Assembly: GCA_023412515.1 (NCBI GenBank)
Contig: JAEYNO010000084.1
Span: 1 to 7,807 of the forward strand
Reading direction: 5' to 3'
Source: Actinomycetes bacterium
Lineage (GTDB): Bacteria > Actinomycetota > Actinomycetes > Actinomycetales > Cellulomonadaceae
DNA length: 7,807 nt
Shown: one piece after another, positions 1-6,291 of the stretch
Layout: each line of letters opens with the position of its first letter
Numbering within the stretch: position 1 is the stretch's first letter
Translations under genes and position numbers: made by a program
Notes under the pieces: model-generated
What the model saw: the letters and a program-made list of their open reading frames with translations, nothing else
What the model was told of the DNA's origin: nothing
The model's database searches: none

Positions 1-70
1 CCGCTGCGGCGTGCACCGCCGGTGCGGGCGACGTGGCGGAGGGCGTCGCGGCGCGCGCGTCGACGCTCAC
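1..70 (-). CDS. Start of next heme-operon gene, probably ABC transporter permease (partial)
   Basis: Only the first 23 codons are visible; the gene runs off the left edge. The start is a GTG whose last two bases are part of the TGA stop of hmuT (GTGA overlap). A GAGGA ribosome site sits about six bases upstream, inside the end of hmuT. The visible residues are rich in Ala, Pro, Ser and Thr and look disordered, as expected for the cytoplasmic N-terminus of an actinobacterial permease; no membrane helix is reached. The identification as a HmuU-type heme permease rests on the usual hmuT-hmuU-hmuV gene order, not on the residues seen. The frame stays open to the edge and the overlap is of the kind used for translational coupling, so a real gene here is likely. 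Confidence 0.55.
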   Translation of the reverse strand, partial: MSVDARAATPSATSPAPAVHAAA

Positions 71-1176
71 GCCGCGTCCTCGCCCGGCGCGTACAGCGCG
101 ACCGCGAGCGCGTCGAGCACGTCGGCGGTCGCGGGCCCGAACGACAGCACCTGCGCGTCGGCCATGTCGACGACCCGGCGGTGCTCGCCCGCGGGCGTCG
201 AGGCGATCGCGGGCAGCCGCTCGAGCAGCCCGTCGACGCCGCCGACGGACGCGAGGCCGTCGGTCATCATGAGGATGACGTCGGGGGCCGCGGCGACGAG
301 GCCCTCGTCGTTGAGCGGGCGCATGCCCTGCCAGCCGATCTCGCGGGCGACGTCGACGCCGCCGACCGCCTCGACGAGCGAGTCGGCGCCAGAGCCCTCC
401 CCGAACAGGTAGTAGACGCCGGCCTGGCCGCGCGCGTACAGGAACATGATCCGCAGGCGCCGCGCGGGGTCGGCGGGCGCGACGGCGGCGATCTGCTCGA
501 CCTTCGCGTCGATCTCGGACTGCGCGCGCTGCGCGAGCCGCTCGCCCGCGTCGACGACGCCGAGCGCGGCCGCGACCTGGCGCACGAGGTCGCCGACGCC
601 CGCGACGTCGCGGTGCGCGTCGACGACGACCACGGGGATGCCCGCGTCGCGCACCTGCAGCACGACGTCCCAGGGGCCGAGGGTCGTGTCGGTGACGACG
701 ACGGTGGGCGCGAGGTCGAGGATCGCCTCGGCGGACAGGTCGTGCCCGCCCGCGGTGACGAGCGGCCGGTCGGCGATCTCGGCGAAGCCCGAGGACACGT
801 CGCGCCCGACCACGTGGTCGCCGAGCCCGAGCTCGAAGACCGTGCGCGACAGCGTGCCGTGGACGTCAAGCGCGAGGATCCGGCCGACGTCGGCGACCGT
901 GACGGAGGTGCCCTGCGCGTCGGTGACGGTCACGGGGAGCGCGGGCGCCGGGTCCTCGACGACGGGACGCACGGCGGCGTCGGCGACGACGGCCGTCGCG
1001 GGCCCCTCGAGGGTGTGCGGGTCGTCGACCGGGGTGACGTCGGCGAGGCGGCGGCCGCCGTCGGGGACGCCGGTCGCCGCCGCGGTGCCGTTCGAGCACG
1101 CGGCGCTCACCGCGACGAGCAGCGCGGCGAGGGCCGCGAGGGACGCTCGGGTCGCACGCGTGCGCACGCCGGCCAC
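67..1176 (-). CDS. hmuT: Heme (hemin) ABC transporter substrate-binding lipoprotein HmuT
   Basis: This 369-residue lipoprotein would capture heme outside the membrane and pass it to an ABC permease/ATPase pair. The N-terminus has Arg residues, a hydrophobic stretch at about 12-26 and a lipobox VSAAC with Cys27 as the lipidated residue. A low-complexity, poorly conserved linker fills about 28-95. The periplasmic-binding fold (BtuF/HmuT, cluster with two lobes and a long helix) spans about 97-360: ILALDVHGTLSRTVFELGLG at 100-119, the VVTDT strand near 160-164, and LYARGQAGVYYLFGEGSGAD at 246-265, which is typical of HmuT proteins. In Corynebacterium HmuT the heme iron is held by one His and one Tyr; here H145 (in GGHDLSAEAIL) and Y247 (in LYARG) are the candidates, by position rather than alignment. 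The GTG start at 1176 puts the signal peptide directly at the N-terminus and has GAAGG just upstream, at unusually short spacing. An IdeR/DtxR-type box in the promoter indicates iron repression. Specificity for heme rather than a siderophore or cobalamin is the less certain part. Confidence 0.9.
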   Translation of the reverse strand: MAGVRTRATRASLAALAALLVAVSAACSNGTAAATGVPDGGRRLADVTPVDDPHTLEGPATAVVADAAVRPVVEDPAPALPVTVTDAQGTSVTVADVGRILALDVHGTLSRTVFELGLGDHVVGRDVSSGFAEIADRPLVTAGGHDLSAEAILDLAPTVVVTDTTLGPWDVVLQVRDAGIPVVVVDAHRDVAGVGDLVRQVAAALGVVDAGERLAQRAQSEIDAKVEQIAAVAPADPARRLRIMFLYARGQAGVYYLFGEGSGADSLVEAVGGVDVAREIGWQGMRPLNDEGLVAAAPDVILMMTDGLASVGGVDGLLERLPAIASTPAGEHRRVVDMADAQVLSFGPATADVLDALAVALYAPGEDAA

Positions 1177-1212
1177 CGCCTTCGAGGAGAGGGATCGACG
1201 CCCACGCGTCGG

Positions 1213-1231
1213 TGAGGCGAACCTAACCTAG
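1213..1231 (-). promoter_or_regulatory. Second, degenerate IdeR/DtxR box
   Basis: On the minus strand CTAGGTTAGGTTCGCCTCA matches 14 of 19 positions of the IdeR/DtxR consensus by hand count. The left half (TAGGTTAGG) is perfect and the right half is poor. Its centre at 1222 is 15 bp from that of the main box, and the 19-bp forms of the two sites overlap by four bases. It covers the -10 and the likely transcription start. A second dimer pair here would tighten repression. It could also be a chance result of the AGGTTAGG repeat. Confidence 0.45.
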
Positions 1232-1249
1232 GTGAGCCTCACCTATCAA
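1220..1249 (-). promoter_or_regulatory. Promoter of the heme-uptake operon
   Basis: Read on the minus strand, TTGATA (1244-1249, five of six bases of the -35 consensus) is followed after 18 bases by TAGGTT (1220-1225), which fits the actinobacterial TANNNT -10 pattern. Transcription would start near 1213, leaving a leader of about 36 bases before the hmuT GTG. A second TAGGTT at 1225-1230 is too close to the -35 (13 bases). The IdeR/DtxR palindrome fills most of the spacer, so repressor and RNA polymerase could not bind together. Confidence 0.6.
1229..1245 (-). promoter_or_regulatory. IdeR/DtxR-type iron box (main site)
   Basis: A perfect 17-bp palindrome, TAGGTGAGGCTCACCTA on the minus strand, centred on 1237. 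Extended to 19 bases it matches 15 of 19 positions of the IdeR/DtxR consensus TTAGGTTAGGCTAACCTAA by hand count. It lies between the -35 and -10 elements of the hmuT promoter. With iron bound, IdeR/DtxR would block transcription; low iron would release it. Confidence 0.85.
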
Positions 1250-1312
1250 ACCGGTCCCGAGGCGTGGTGGGACGCACGTCCTGCACCGCACGACCGTGCG
1301 CGCGGACGACGA

Positions 1313-1343
1313 CGCCCGGGCACCCTCGCGGGGCACCCGGGCG
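1313..1343 (-). terminator. Hairpin terminator after lysA
   Basis: Arms CGCCCGGG (1313-1320) and CCCGGGCG (1336-1343) are perfect complements. Inside them CCC (1323-1325) can pair with GGG across a TCGC loop after a small internal bulge. It begins about 16 bases past the lysA stop and lies before the hmu promoter. There is no T-run, as is common for terminators in very GC-rich actinomycetes. It would isolate argS-lysA from the iron-controlled operon. Confidence 0.65.
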
Positions 1344-1358
1344 GTGGGTCGGTGCGGC

Positions 1359-2765
1359 TCAGTCGGCCGCGACGTCGAGCGCGAGCAGGTCGTCCACCGT
1401 CTCGCGGCGCACGAGCACGCGCGACTCCCCCGCCGTGACCGCGACCACGGGCGGGCGCGTCAGCAGGTTGTAGTTCGAGGACATCGAGCGCCCGTAGGCG
1501 CCCGTCGCCGCGACCGCGAGCAGGTCACCCGCGCGCACGTCGCCCGGGAGCCGGACCTCGTGGACCACGACGTCGCCGCTCTCGCAGTGCTTGCCGACCA
1601 CGCGGGCCAGCACGGGCGCCGCGTCCGACGTCCGCGACACGACCTCGGCGTGGTAGTGCGCGCCGTACAGCGCGGGGCGGATGTTGTCGCTCATGCCGCC
1701 GTCGACCGACACGTACGTGCGCACGCGCCCGTCCTCGAGACGCACGGGCTTGACCGTGCCCACGGTGTACAGCGTGAGGCCCGCGGGACCGACGATCGCA
1801 CGGCCGGGCTCGATCGACAGGCGCGGCAGCGGCTGGCCCAGGTCGCGGCACGCGTCGGCCACGGCCTGCGCGACCTCCTTCGCGATCCGGTCCGGGTCGA
1901 GCGGCACCTCGCCGGGCAGGTAGGCGATGCCGTACCCGCCGCCCAGGTCGACCTCGTCGACCAGTACGCCCGTGCGGGCGTGCAGCTCGGCGCGCAGCGC
2001 GAGCACGCGCTGCGCCGCGACCGCGAACCCCGACGGGTCGAGGATCTGCGAGCCGATGTGCGAGTGGATGCCGAGCAGCCGCAGCTCGGGGCGCGCGACG
2101 ACCCGCAGCAGCGCCGCCAGCGCGGGGCTGTCGCCGCCGCCGGGCACGGCTGCGAGCGACAGCCCGAACTTCTGGTCCTCGTGCGCGGTCGAGATGAACT
2201 CGTGCCCGCCCGCGTGCACGCCCGTCGTCACGCGCACCATCACGGGGGCGGGCGCACCGCCCTCGCCGCGGTGCGCGCGCACGAGGTCCGCGAGCCGGTC
2301 CACCTCGACGAGCGAGTCGACGATGATCCGCCCCACGCCCGCGTCGAGCGCGGTGCGCAGCTCGTCGTCGGACTTGTTGTTGCCGTGCAGGCCCAGGTCG
2401 GCGCCCGGGACGCCGGCCGCGAGCGCGACCGCGAGCTCGCCGCCGCTCGCGGTGTCGACCCGCAGGCCCTCGGCGTGCACCCAGCGCGCGACCGCGCGCG
2501 TCAGCAGCGCCTTGCCCGCGTAGTAGACGTCGACACCCGTGCCGACCTGCGCGCACGCGGCCTCGAACGCCGACCGGTACGCCCGGGCGCGGGCCCGCAG
2601 GTCCGCCTCGTCCAGCACGTACGCGGGCGTGCCGTGCGCCGCCGCGAGGTCGCGCACGTCGACGTCCGCGACGCGCACCGCCCCGTCGGCGCCGCGCACG
2701 ACGCCCGTCGACCACGGCAGCCCGAGCGGCGCGCCGCCGTCGGCCGTCGCCTCGTCGCGCGTCAC
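1359..2765 (-). CDS. lysA: Diaminopimelate decarboxylase
   Basis: The 468-residue enzyme removes CO2 from meso-diaminopimelate to give L-lysine, the last step of lysine synthesis, in the cytoplasm. It is a fold-type III (alanine-racemase-like) PLP enzyme. Visible signatures: YYAGKA at 81-86 with K85 as the PLP lysine, HGNNKSDDEL at 127-136, the HSHIGSQ phosphate/active-site segment at 234-240, the glycine loop LGGGYGIAY at 274-282, EPGR at 319-322, CESGD at 394-398 with the catalytic Cys394 that acts from the partner subunit of the dimer, and GAYGRSMSSNYN at 422-433 with Tyr424. Length and order of motifs are normal for actinobacterial LysA. The GTG start at 2765 overlaps the argS stop as GTGA, and a GGAG ribosome site lies five bases upstream inside argS, so translation is probably coupled. 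An in-frame reading extends far upstream, but this is the argS antiframe and lacks LysA features. No lysine riboswitch is seen. Confidence 0.97.
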   Translation of the reverse strand: MTRDEATADGGAPLGLPWSTGVVRGADGAVRVADVDVRDLAAAHGTPAYVLDEADLRARARAYRSAFEAACAQVGTGVDVYYAGKALLTRAVARWVHAEGLRVDTASGGELAVALAAGVPGADLGLHGNNKSDDELRTALDAGVGRIIVDSLVEVDRLADLVRAHRGEGGAPAPVMVRVTTGVHAGGHEFISTAHEDQKFGLSLAAVPGGGDSPALAALLRVVARPELRLLGIHSHIGSQILDPSGFAVAAQRVLALRAELHARTGVLVDEVDLGGGYGIAYLPGEVPLDPDRIAKEVAQAVADACRDLGQPLPRLSIEPGRAIVGPAGLTLYTVGTVKPVRLEDGRVRTYVSVDGGMSDNIRPALYGAHYHAEVVSRTSDAAPVLARVVGKHCESGDVVVHEVRLPGDVRAGDLLAVAATGAYGRSMSSNYNLLTRPPVVAVTAGESRVLVRRETVDDLLALDVAAD

Positions 2766-4444
2766 ATGCGCTCCGGCGCGCTCACCCCGAGCAGCGCGAG
2801 CGCGTTCGCGAGCACCTGGCGCGTCGCGTCGTTGAGCCACAGGCGCGTGCGGTGCGCGTCGGTGAGCTCCTCGTCGCCCCACGGCACGACGCGACGCTTC
2901 TGGTCGTACCACTTGTGGTACGCACCCGCGACGTCCTCGGCGTACCGCGCGACGCGGTGCGGCTCGCGCAGGTCGGCCGCCTGCGCGACGACCCGCGGGA
3001 AGTCCGCGAGCAGGCCCAGCAGCACGCCCTCGGAGTCGTGGTCGAGCAGCGACGCGTCGAACCCGTCCTCGCGGCGCACGCCCGCCTCGGCGGCGTTGCG
3101 CGCCACGGCGGCCGTGCGCGCGTGCGCGTACTGCACGTAGAACACGGGGTTCTCGTTGGTGGCCTTGGCCAGCAGGTCGAGGTCGAGGTCGATCGGCTGG
3201 TCCGACGACGAGCGCGACAGCGCGTAGCGCGCGGCGTCGACGCCGACCGCGTCGACGAGGTCGTCGATCGTCAGGACCGTGCCCGCGCGCTTGGACATGC
3301 GCACGGGCGCGCCGTCCTTGACGAGGTTGACCATCTGGCCGATGAGCAGCTCGAGGTTGACGTGCGGCGTGTCGCCGAACGCCGCGCACACGGCCATCAT
3401 GCGGCCCACGTACCCGTGGTGGTCGGAGCCCAGCATGATGAACACGCGGTCGAAGCCGCGCTCGCGCTTGTCGAGGTAGTAGGCGATGTCGCCCGCGATG
3501 TACGCGGCCTCGCCGTCCGACTTCACGATGACGCGGTCCTTGTCGTCACCGAAGTCGGTCGTGCGCAGCCACGTCGCACCGTCCGCCTCGAACACGTGGC
3601 CCGCGTCGCGCAGGCGCGCGATCGCGCGGTCGACCGCACCCGACTCGTGCAGCGAGTCCTCGTGGAAGTACACGTCGAAGTCCACGCCGAAGTCGTGCAG
3701 CGACTGCTTGATCTCGGCGAACATCAGCTCGACGCCGCGCGCGCGGAACGCCTCGCGCGCCTCGTCGTCCGGCAGCGTGCGCGGGTCGGGCTCGCCGGCC
3801 GCGAGCGCGTCGGCCACGACCTGGTCGGCGATCTCGGTGATGTACTGGCCGCCGTACCCGTCCTCGGGCGCCTCGAGGCCCCGCGCGCGCGCCACGAGCG
3901 AGCGCGCGAACTTGTCGATCTGCACGCCGTGGTCGTTGAAGTAGTACTCGCGGGCCACGTCGGCGCCCGACGCCTGCAGCACGCGCGCGAGCGCGTCGCC
4001 GACCGCCGCCCAGCGCACCCCGCCGATGTGGATCGGGCCCGTCGGGTTCGCGGACACGAACTCGAGGTTGACCCGCACGCCCGCGAACGTGTCGTTGCGT
4101 CCGTACGCCTCGCCCTGCTCGACGATGCCGCGCGCGAGCTCGCCCGCGGCAGCCGCGTCGAGGCGGATGTTGAGGAACCCCGGGCCCGCGATCTCGACGG
4201 CCGCGATGCCGGGCACGTCGGTGAGTCGGCGCGCGAGCTCCTCGGCGAACGCGCGCGGGTTGCTGCCGGCCTTCTTGGCGAGCTGCAGCGCGACGTTCGT
4301 CGACCAGTCGCCGTGCTCGCGCTGGCGGGGTCGCTCGATGTGCACACGGGCCGGGACCGCGGCCGGGTCGAGGGCGAACGTGCCGTCGTCGACGGCGTGC
4401 ACGAGAGCGCCGCGCAGTGCGTCGGCGAGCTGGTCGGGAGTCAC
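2762..4444 (-). CDS. argS: Arginyl-tRNA synthetase
   Basis: This 560-residue class I aminoacyl-tRNA synthetase charges tRNA-Arg with arginine in the cytoplasm. Domains in order: N-terminal Add1 domain that contacts the tRNA D-loop (about 2-95), Rossmann catalytic core with SANPTGPIHIGG (131-142), the FNDHG segment (169-173), GSDHHGYVGR (339-348), the KMSKR-type loop as VRMSKRAG (381-388), and the all-helical DALR anticodon-binding domain (about 430-560) ending in the usual PERM. The HIGH motif reads HIGG. The start is GTG 4444: it gives a normal family length and N-terminus. The longer open frame upstream, to 4642, encodes Pro/Arg/Gly-rich filler and crosses the promoter of the divergent gene. 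A TACCCT -10 element lies only five bases before the GTG, so the mRNA may be leaderless. It is the first gene of the argS-lysA pair. Confidence 0.97.
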   Translation of the reverse strand: MTPDQLADALRGALVHAVDDGTFALDPAAVPARVHIERPRQREHGDWSTNVALQLAKKAGSNPRAFAEELARRLTDVPGIAAVEIAGPGFLNIRLDAAAAGELARGIVEQGEAYGRNDTFAGVRVNLEFVSANPTGPIHIGGVRWAAVGDALARVLQASGADVAREYYFNDHGVQIDKFARSLVARARGLEAPEDGYGGQYITEIADQVVADALAAGEPDPRTLPDDEAREAFRARGVELMFAEIKQSLHDFGVDFDVYFHEDSLHESGAVDRAIARLRDAGHVFEADGATWLRTTDFGDDKDRVIVKSDGEAAYIAGDIAYYLDKRERGFDRVFIMLGSDHHGYVGRMMAVCAAFGDTPHVNLELLIGQMVNLVKDGAPVRMSKRAGTVLTIDDLVDAVGVDAARYALSRSSSDQPIDLDLDLLAKATNENPVFYVQYAHARTAAVARNAAEAGVRREDGFDASLLDHDSEGVLLGLLADFPRVVAQAADLREPHRVARYAEDVAGAYHKWYDQKRRVVPWGDEELTDAHRTRLWLNDATRQVLANALALLGVSAPERM

Positions 4445-4450
4445 CCTCCC

Positions 4451-4456
4451 AGGGTA
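4451..4456 (-). promoter_or_regulatory. -10 element of argS-lysA, suggesting a leaderless mRNA
   Basis: On the minus strand TACCCT fits TANNNT and is followed by GGGAG and then the argS GTG. Transcription from this element would begin at or within a base or two of the start codon. No convincing -35 sits 16-19 bases upstream. The GGGAGG immediately against the GTG is too close to act as a normal ribosome site, which favours the leaderless reading. Leaderless genes are common in actinomycetes. Confidence 0.45.
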
Positions 4457-4565
4457 GGGGAACCGCCGGACCACCGAGCCCGGCGTTCCGCCCGTCGACC
4501 GCCGTCCGCGACACGCCGCCGACACCCCGGAGGTCGCGGGACTGGTCCCCCGGTCGTCGGACGTG

Positions 4566-4626
4566 TTGACTCGGGCAGGGGCGCCGTGGTCGTCGCAGCC
4601 GGCGGCACCCCCCTGGACACGAGGAG
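4566..4626 (+). promoter_or_regulatory. Possible -35 and ribosome binding site of the GntR gene
   Basis: TTGACT at 4566-4571 matches five of six -35 bases, but the sequence 17-18 bases further on (GTCGTC/TCGTCG) is a poor -10, so the promoter is tentative. GAGGAG at 4621-4626 is a strong ribosome site, nine bases before the ATG at 4636, and decides that start. The 191 bases between argS and this gene hold nothing else clear. Confidence 0.35.
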
Positions 4627-4635
4627 ACACCGCCC

Positions 4636-5289
4636 ATGGCACGACGCACGGGACTGATCGACACCGCCGTCGAGGCGCTGCGGTCGCGCATCAGCTCGGG
4701 CGAGTGGGCCGTGGGTTCGCGCATCCCGCCGGAGCCGGCGCTCGTCGAGCTGCTGGGCGTGGGCCGCAACACCGTGCGCGAGGCCGTGCAGTCGCTCGTG
4801 CACGCCGGGCTTGTGGAACGCCGCCAGGGCTCGGGCACGTACGTGCTGTCGCGCTCCGAGATGGCCGTGACGATGGGCCGGCAGATCGCCGACGCCCGGC
4901 AGCGCGACGTCGTGTCGGTGCGCCGCGCGCTCGAGATGGAGGCCGCGCGCCTCGCGGCCCGCCGCCGCACCGCGACCGACGCGTCCGACCTGCTGGCCAA
5001 GCGCGACGCGCGCGCCCGCGCGTACGAGGGCGGCGACCTCGACGCGATGGTCGCGACCGACCTCGAGCTGCACCGGTCCATCGTCCGGACGTCCGGCAAC
5101 CCGGTGCTGCAGTCGCTCTACGACAACCTGCTCGAGGCCATCGGCGACAACATCCGCTTCAACTTCGTCACCGACTCGCACGCCGACGACGCGCACGACT
5201 CGCTGGTCGAGGCGATCGTCGCGGGCAACCCCGAGCGCGCCGCGAGCGAGACCAGCGCGTACCTGTCGGGACTGCTCGAGGACGCCTGA
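4636..5289 (+). CDS. GntR-family transcriptional regulator, FadR/FCD subfamily
   Basis: A 217-residue cytoplasmic DNA-binding regulator. The N-terminal winged helix-turn-helix spans about 7-70, with the GntR signature IPPEPALVELLGVGRNTVRE at 30-49 followed by the AGLVERRQGSGTYV wing at 57-70. A helical FCD ligand-binding domain follows (about 90-215). FCD proteins usually bind a metal through Asp and three His and sense small organic acids. Here D142 and H146 (DLELH) and H187 (AHDSLVEAI) are in place, but the position of the last His is Tyr209 (SAYLSGL). The effector may therefore differ or bind without metal. The start is ATG with GAGGAG nine bases upstream. The gene is divergent from argS and lies upstream of tRNA-Arg. 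No metabolic target gene is adjacent, so its regulon cannot be inferred here. Family assignment is firm; function is unknown. Confidence 0.93.
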   Translation: MARRTGLIDTAVEALRSRISSGEWAVGSRIPPEPALVELLGVGRNTVREAVQSLVHAGLVERRQGSGTYVLSRSEMAVTMGRQIADARQRDVVSVRRALEMEAARLAARRRTATDASDLLAKRDARARAYEGGDLDAMVATDLELHRSIVRTSGNPVLQSLYDNLLEAIGDNIRFNFVTDSHADDAHDSLVEAIVAGNPERAASETSAYLSGLLEDA

Positions 5290-5333
5290 CGCGCGCACCC
5301 GTCCACGGGTCGGAGCACCCGCCCGCGGGCTGG

Positions 5334-5339
5334 TAGTCT
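5334..5339 (+). promoter_or_regulatory. Possible -10 element of tRNA-Arg
   Basis: TAGTCT fits TANNNT and lies 13 bases before the first base of the tRNA, so transcription would begin about seven bases before the mature 5' end. No clear -35 is seen at 5310-5316. Read-through from the GntR gene, 63 bases upstream, is an alternative. Confidence 0.4.
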
Positions 5340-5352
5340 CGGTGCTCGCTGC

Positions 5353-5428
5353 GCGCCCGTAGCTCAGCGGATAGAGCGTCTGCCTCCGGAGCAGAAGGTC
5401 GAAGGTTCGAATCCTTTCGGGCGCACCA
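5353..5428 (+). tRNA. tRNA-Arg, anticodon CCG
   Basis: A complete 76-base cloverleaf including the encoded CCA. Acceptor stem GCGCCCG (5353-5359) pairs perfectly with CGGGCGC (5418-5424), followed by discriminator A5425 and CCA. The D arm has GCTC/GAGC stems. The anticodon stem is TCTGC/GCAGA (5379-5383, 5391-5395), with the loop CTCCGGA and anticodon CCG at 5386-5388, which reads the Arg codon CGG. The T arm is GAAGG-TTCGAAT-CCTTT (5401-5417) with one G-U pair. CGG is a frequent codon in such GC-rich genomes, so this tRNA should matter for growth. It lies near argS, whose product charges it. Confidence 0.98.
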
Positions 5429-5431
5429 CCA

Positions 5432-5471
5432 CCGCGAGCCGTCCCGCCGACACCGGGGGGGCGGCTCGCGG
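5432..5471 (+). terminator. Hairpin terminator after tRNA-Arg
   Basis: CCGCGAGCCG (5432-5441) pairs perfectly with CGGCTCGCGG (5462-5471). A G-U pair and three C-G pairs extend this to a 14-bp stem with a 12-base loop. It starts four bases after the tRNA CCA. There is no T-run. Because the exported-protein operon approaches from the other side, the same hairpin may stop transcription in both directions. Confidence 0.8.
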
Positions 5472-5542
5472 CGTTCCGGGGCACGAGAACCGCGGACGCG
5501 TGATGGATCATCGGCTCGTCCCCGCGCCGACGTCCACGCGGG

Positions 5543-6283
5543 TCACATCACGGGTCGACCCTTCGATCGTCGGGCAACGGACCCGAGGGACCGCTGACGC
5601 GTCAGCGCCGCAAGGCCGCCGACGACTAGCACGAGACCGGCCGCAGCCCTCAGGCCGCCATCGTCACGGGCGCCACCGGAGCCACCGTCAGCCGGGAAGG
5701 CCTGAAGGTCCGGTTCGTGAGCCTCAAGCACGGCGGACCGCAGCTCCTGGATGTCCCCGACCTCTTCCAGGGCTGCACCTGCACCGCGCGACAGATCCTC
5801 GACCGCTCCGTCCTGCTCGACCGCGAGGAGACCGCCGAGCTGCGGGTCCTGCACGACGGGCGCCGAGGGGTGAGCTGCCAGAGCGCGCCCCGCGTCCGCG
5901 TCGTCGTCGACGTAGGAGAACCGGACTGAGCCCGTCTCCAGCGTCGCGGCGATGGTGCCCACGACCGACCCGTCACGGTACAGAGGGGCTGCCCATTCAC
6001 CGCTGACCACCAGCGGCTCAAGGGACTCGCCTTCGAAGAACTCCTGGCTCCATCGATGCAGCACGACGGGCTCACCGACGGCGAAGACACTCGTCCGCGC
6101 AGCCGACGGATCGATGTCGACGGCACGCTCCTCCAGCACGTCCGCCGCCACCCCCGGAGCCTCGTGGGCGAACCATGTGACGACCTCGTCAGGCGCACCT
6201 TCAGCCGCGGCCGGGGGTGCAACCGCCAGTCCGAGGATCAGCGCCGTGACTGCGACCGGCAACACGCGAACACGGGACGACAT
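5543..6283 (-). CDS. Secreted-domain protein with one C-terminal membrane helix, unknown function
   Basis: 246 residues; I do not recognise a named family. A Sec signal peptide (about 1-27, hydrophobic 8-23, Ala-rich end PPAAA) is followed by an extracytoplasmic domain of about 170 residues. Its centre (about 65-125), with segments VVLHRWSQEFFEG and GEWAAPLYRDGSVVGTIA, looks like a small beta-rich fold. An acidic, helix-prone part (about 140-195) and a flexible GGSGGARDDGG linker (200-210) precede one membrane helix (211-227) and a basic cytoplasmic tail rich in Arg and Lys. The layout is a domain tethered to the outer face of the membrane; there is no LPXTG sortase signal. It follows the peptidase gene by eight bases, and its AGGGAG ribosome site adjoins the peptidase stop, so the two are almost certainly co-translated. 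A role as inhibitor, chaperone or anchor of the peptidase is plausible but only inferred. Its use of A/T at third positions is higher than in argS or lysA. Confidence 0.85.
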   Translation of the reverse strand: MSSRVRVLPVAVTALILGLAVAPPAAAEGAPDEVVTWFAHEAPGVAADVLEERAVDIDPSAARTSVFAVGEPVVLHRWSQEFFEGESLEPLVVSGEWAAPLYRDGSVVGTIAATLETGSVRFSYVDDDADAGRALAAHPSAPVVQDPQLGGLLAVEQDGAVEDLSRGAGAALEEVGDIQELRSAVLEAHEPDLQAFPADGGSGGARDDGGLRAAAGLVLVVGGLAALTRQRSLGSVARRSKGRPVM

Positions 6284-6291
6284 GGTCTCCC

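Noticed and set aside
22..1215. Long plus-strand open frames opposite hmuT, lysA and argS
   Set aside because: They are Arg/Asp/Val-rich antisense shadows typical of GC-rich genes, have no ribosome sites or recognisable motifs, and sit opposite genes with clear families.
2766..3389. Long N-terminal extension of the lysA reading frame
   Set aside because: It is the off-frame shadow of argS: Arg/Ala/Gly-rich, without domain features. The GTG at 2765 with its ribosome site gives the normal LysA length.
4538..4549. Inverted repeat GGGAC-TG-GTCCC upstream of the GntR gene as a possible self-operator
   Set aside because: It lacks the usual GT-N-AC core of FadR-type operators at useful length, and arms of five G/C-rich bases arise easily by chance here.
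5296..5330. Small hairpins ACCCG-TCCA-CGGGT and GCCCGCGGGC between the GntR gene and tRNA-Arg
   Set aside because: Stems of five base pairs are too short to call a terminator with confidence in this base composition; they may weakly end GntR transcription.
5400..5428. tRNA 3' end as an attachment site of an integrated element
   Set aside because: No second copy of the tRNA 3' sequence could be found in the rest of the window and no integrase gene is present, so att sites are not supported.
5592..5607. Perfect 16-bp palindrome CGCTGACGCGTCAGCG
   Set aside because: It lies inside the coding region for the C-terminal tail of the membrane-anchored protein and has no loop or partner. In sequence this GC-rich one such palindrome in several kilobases is not surprising.
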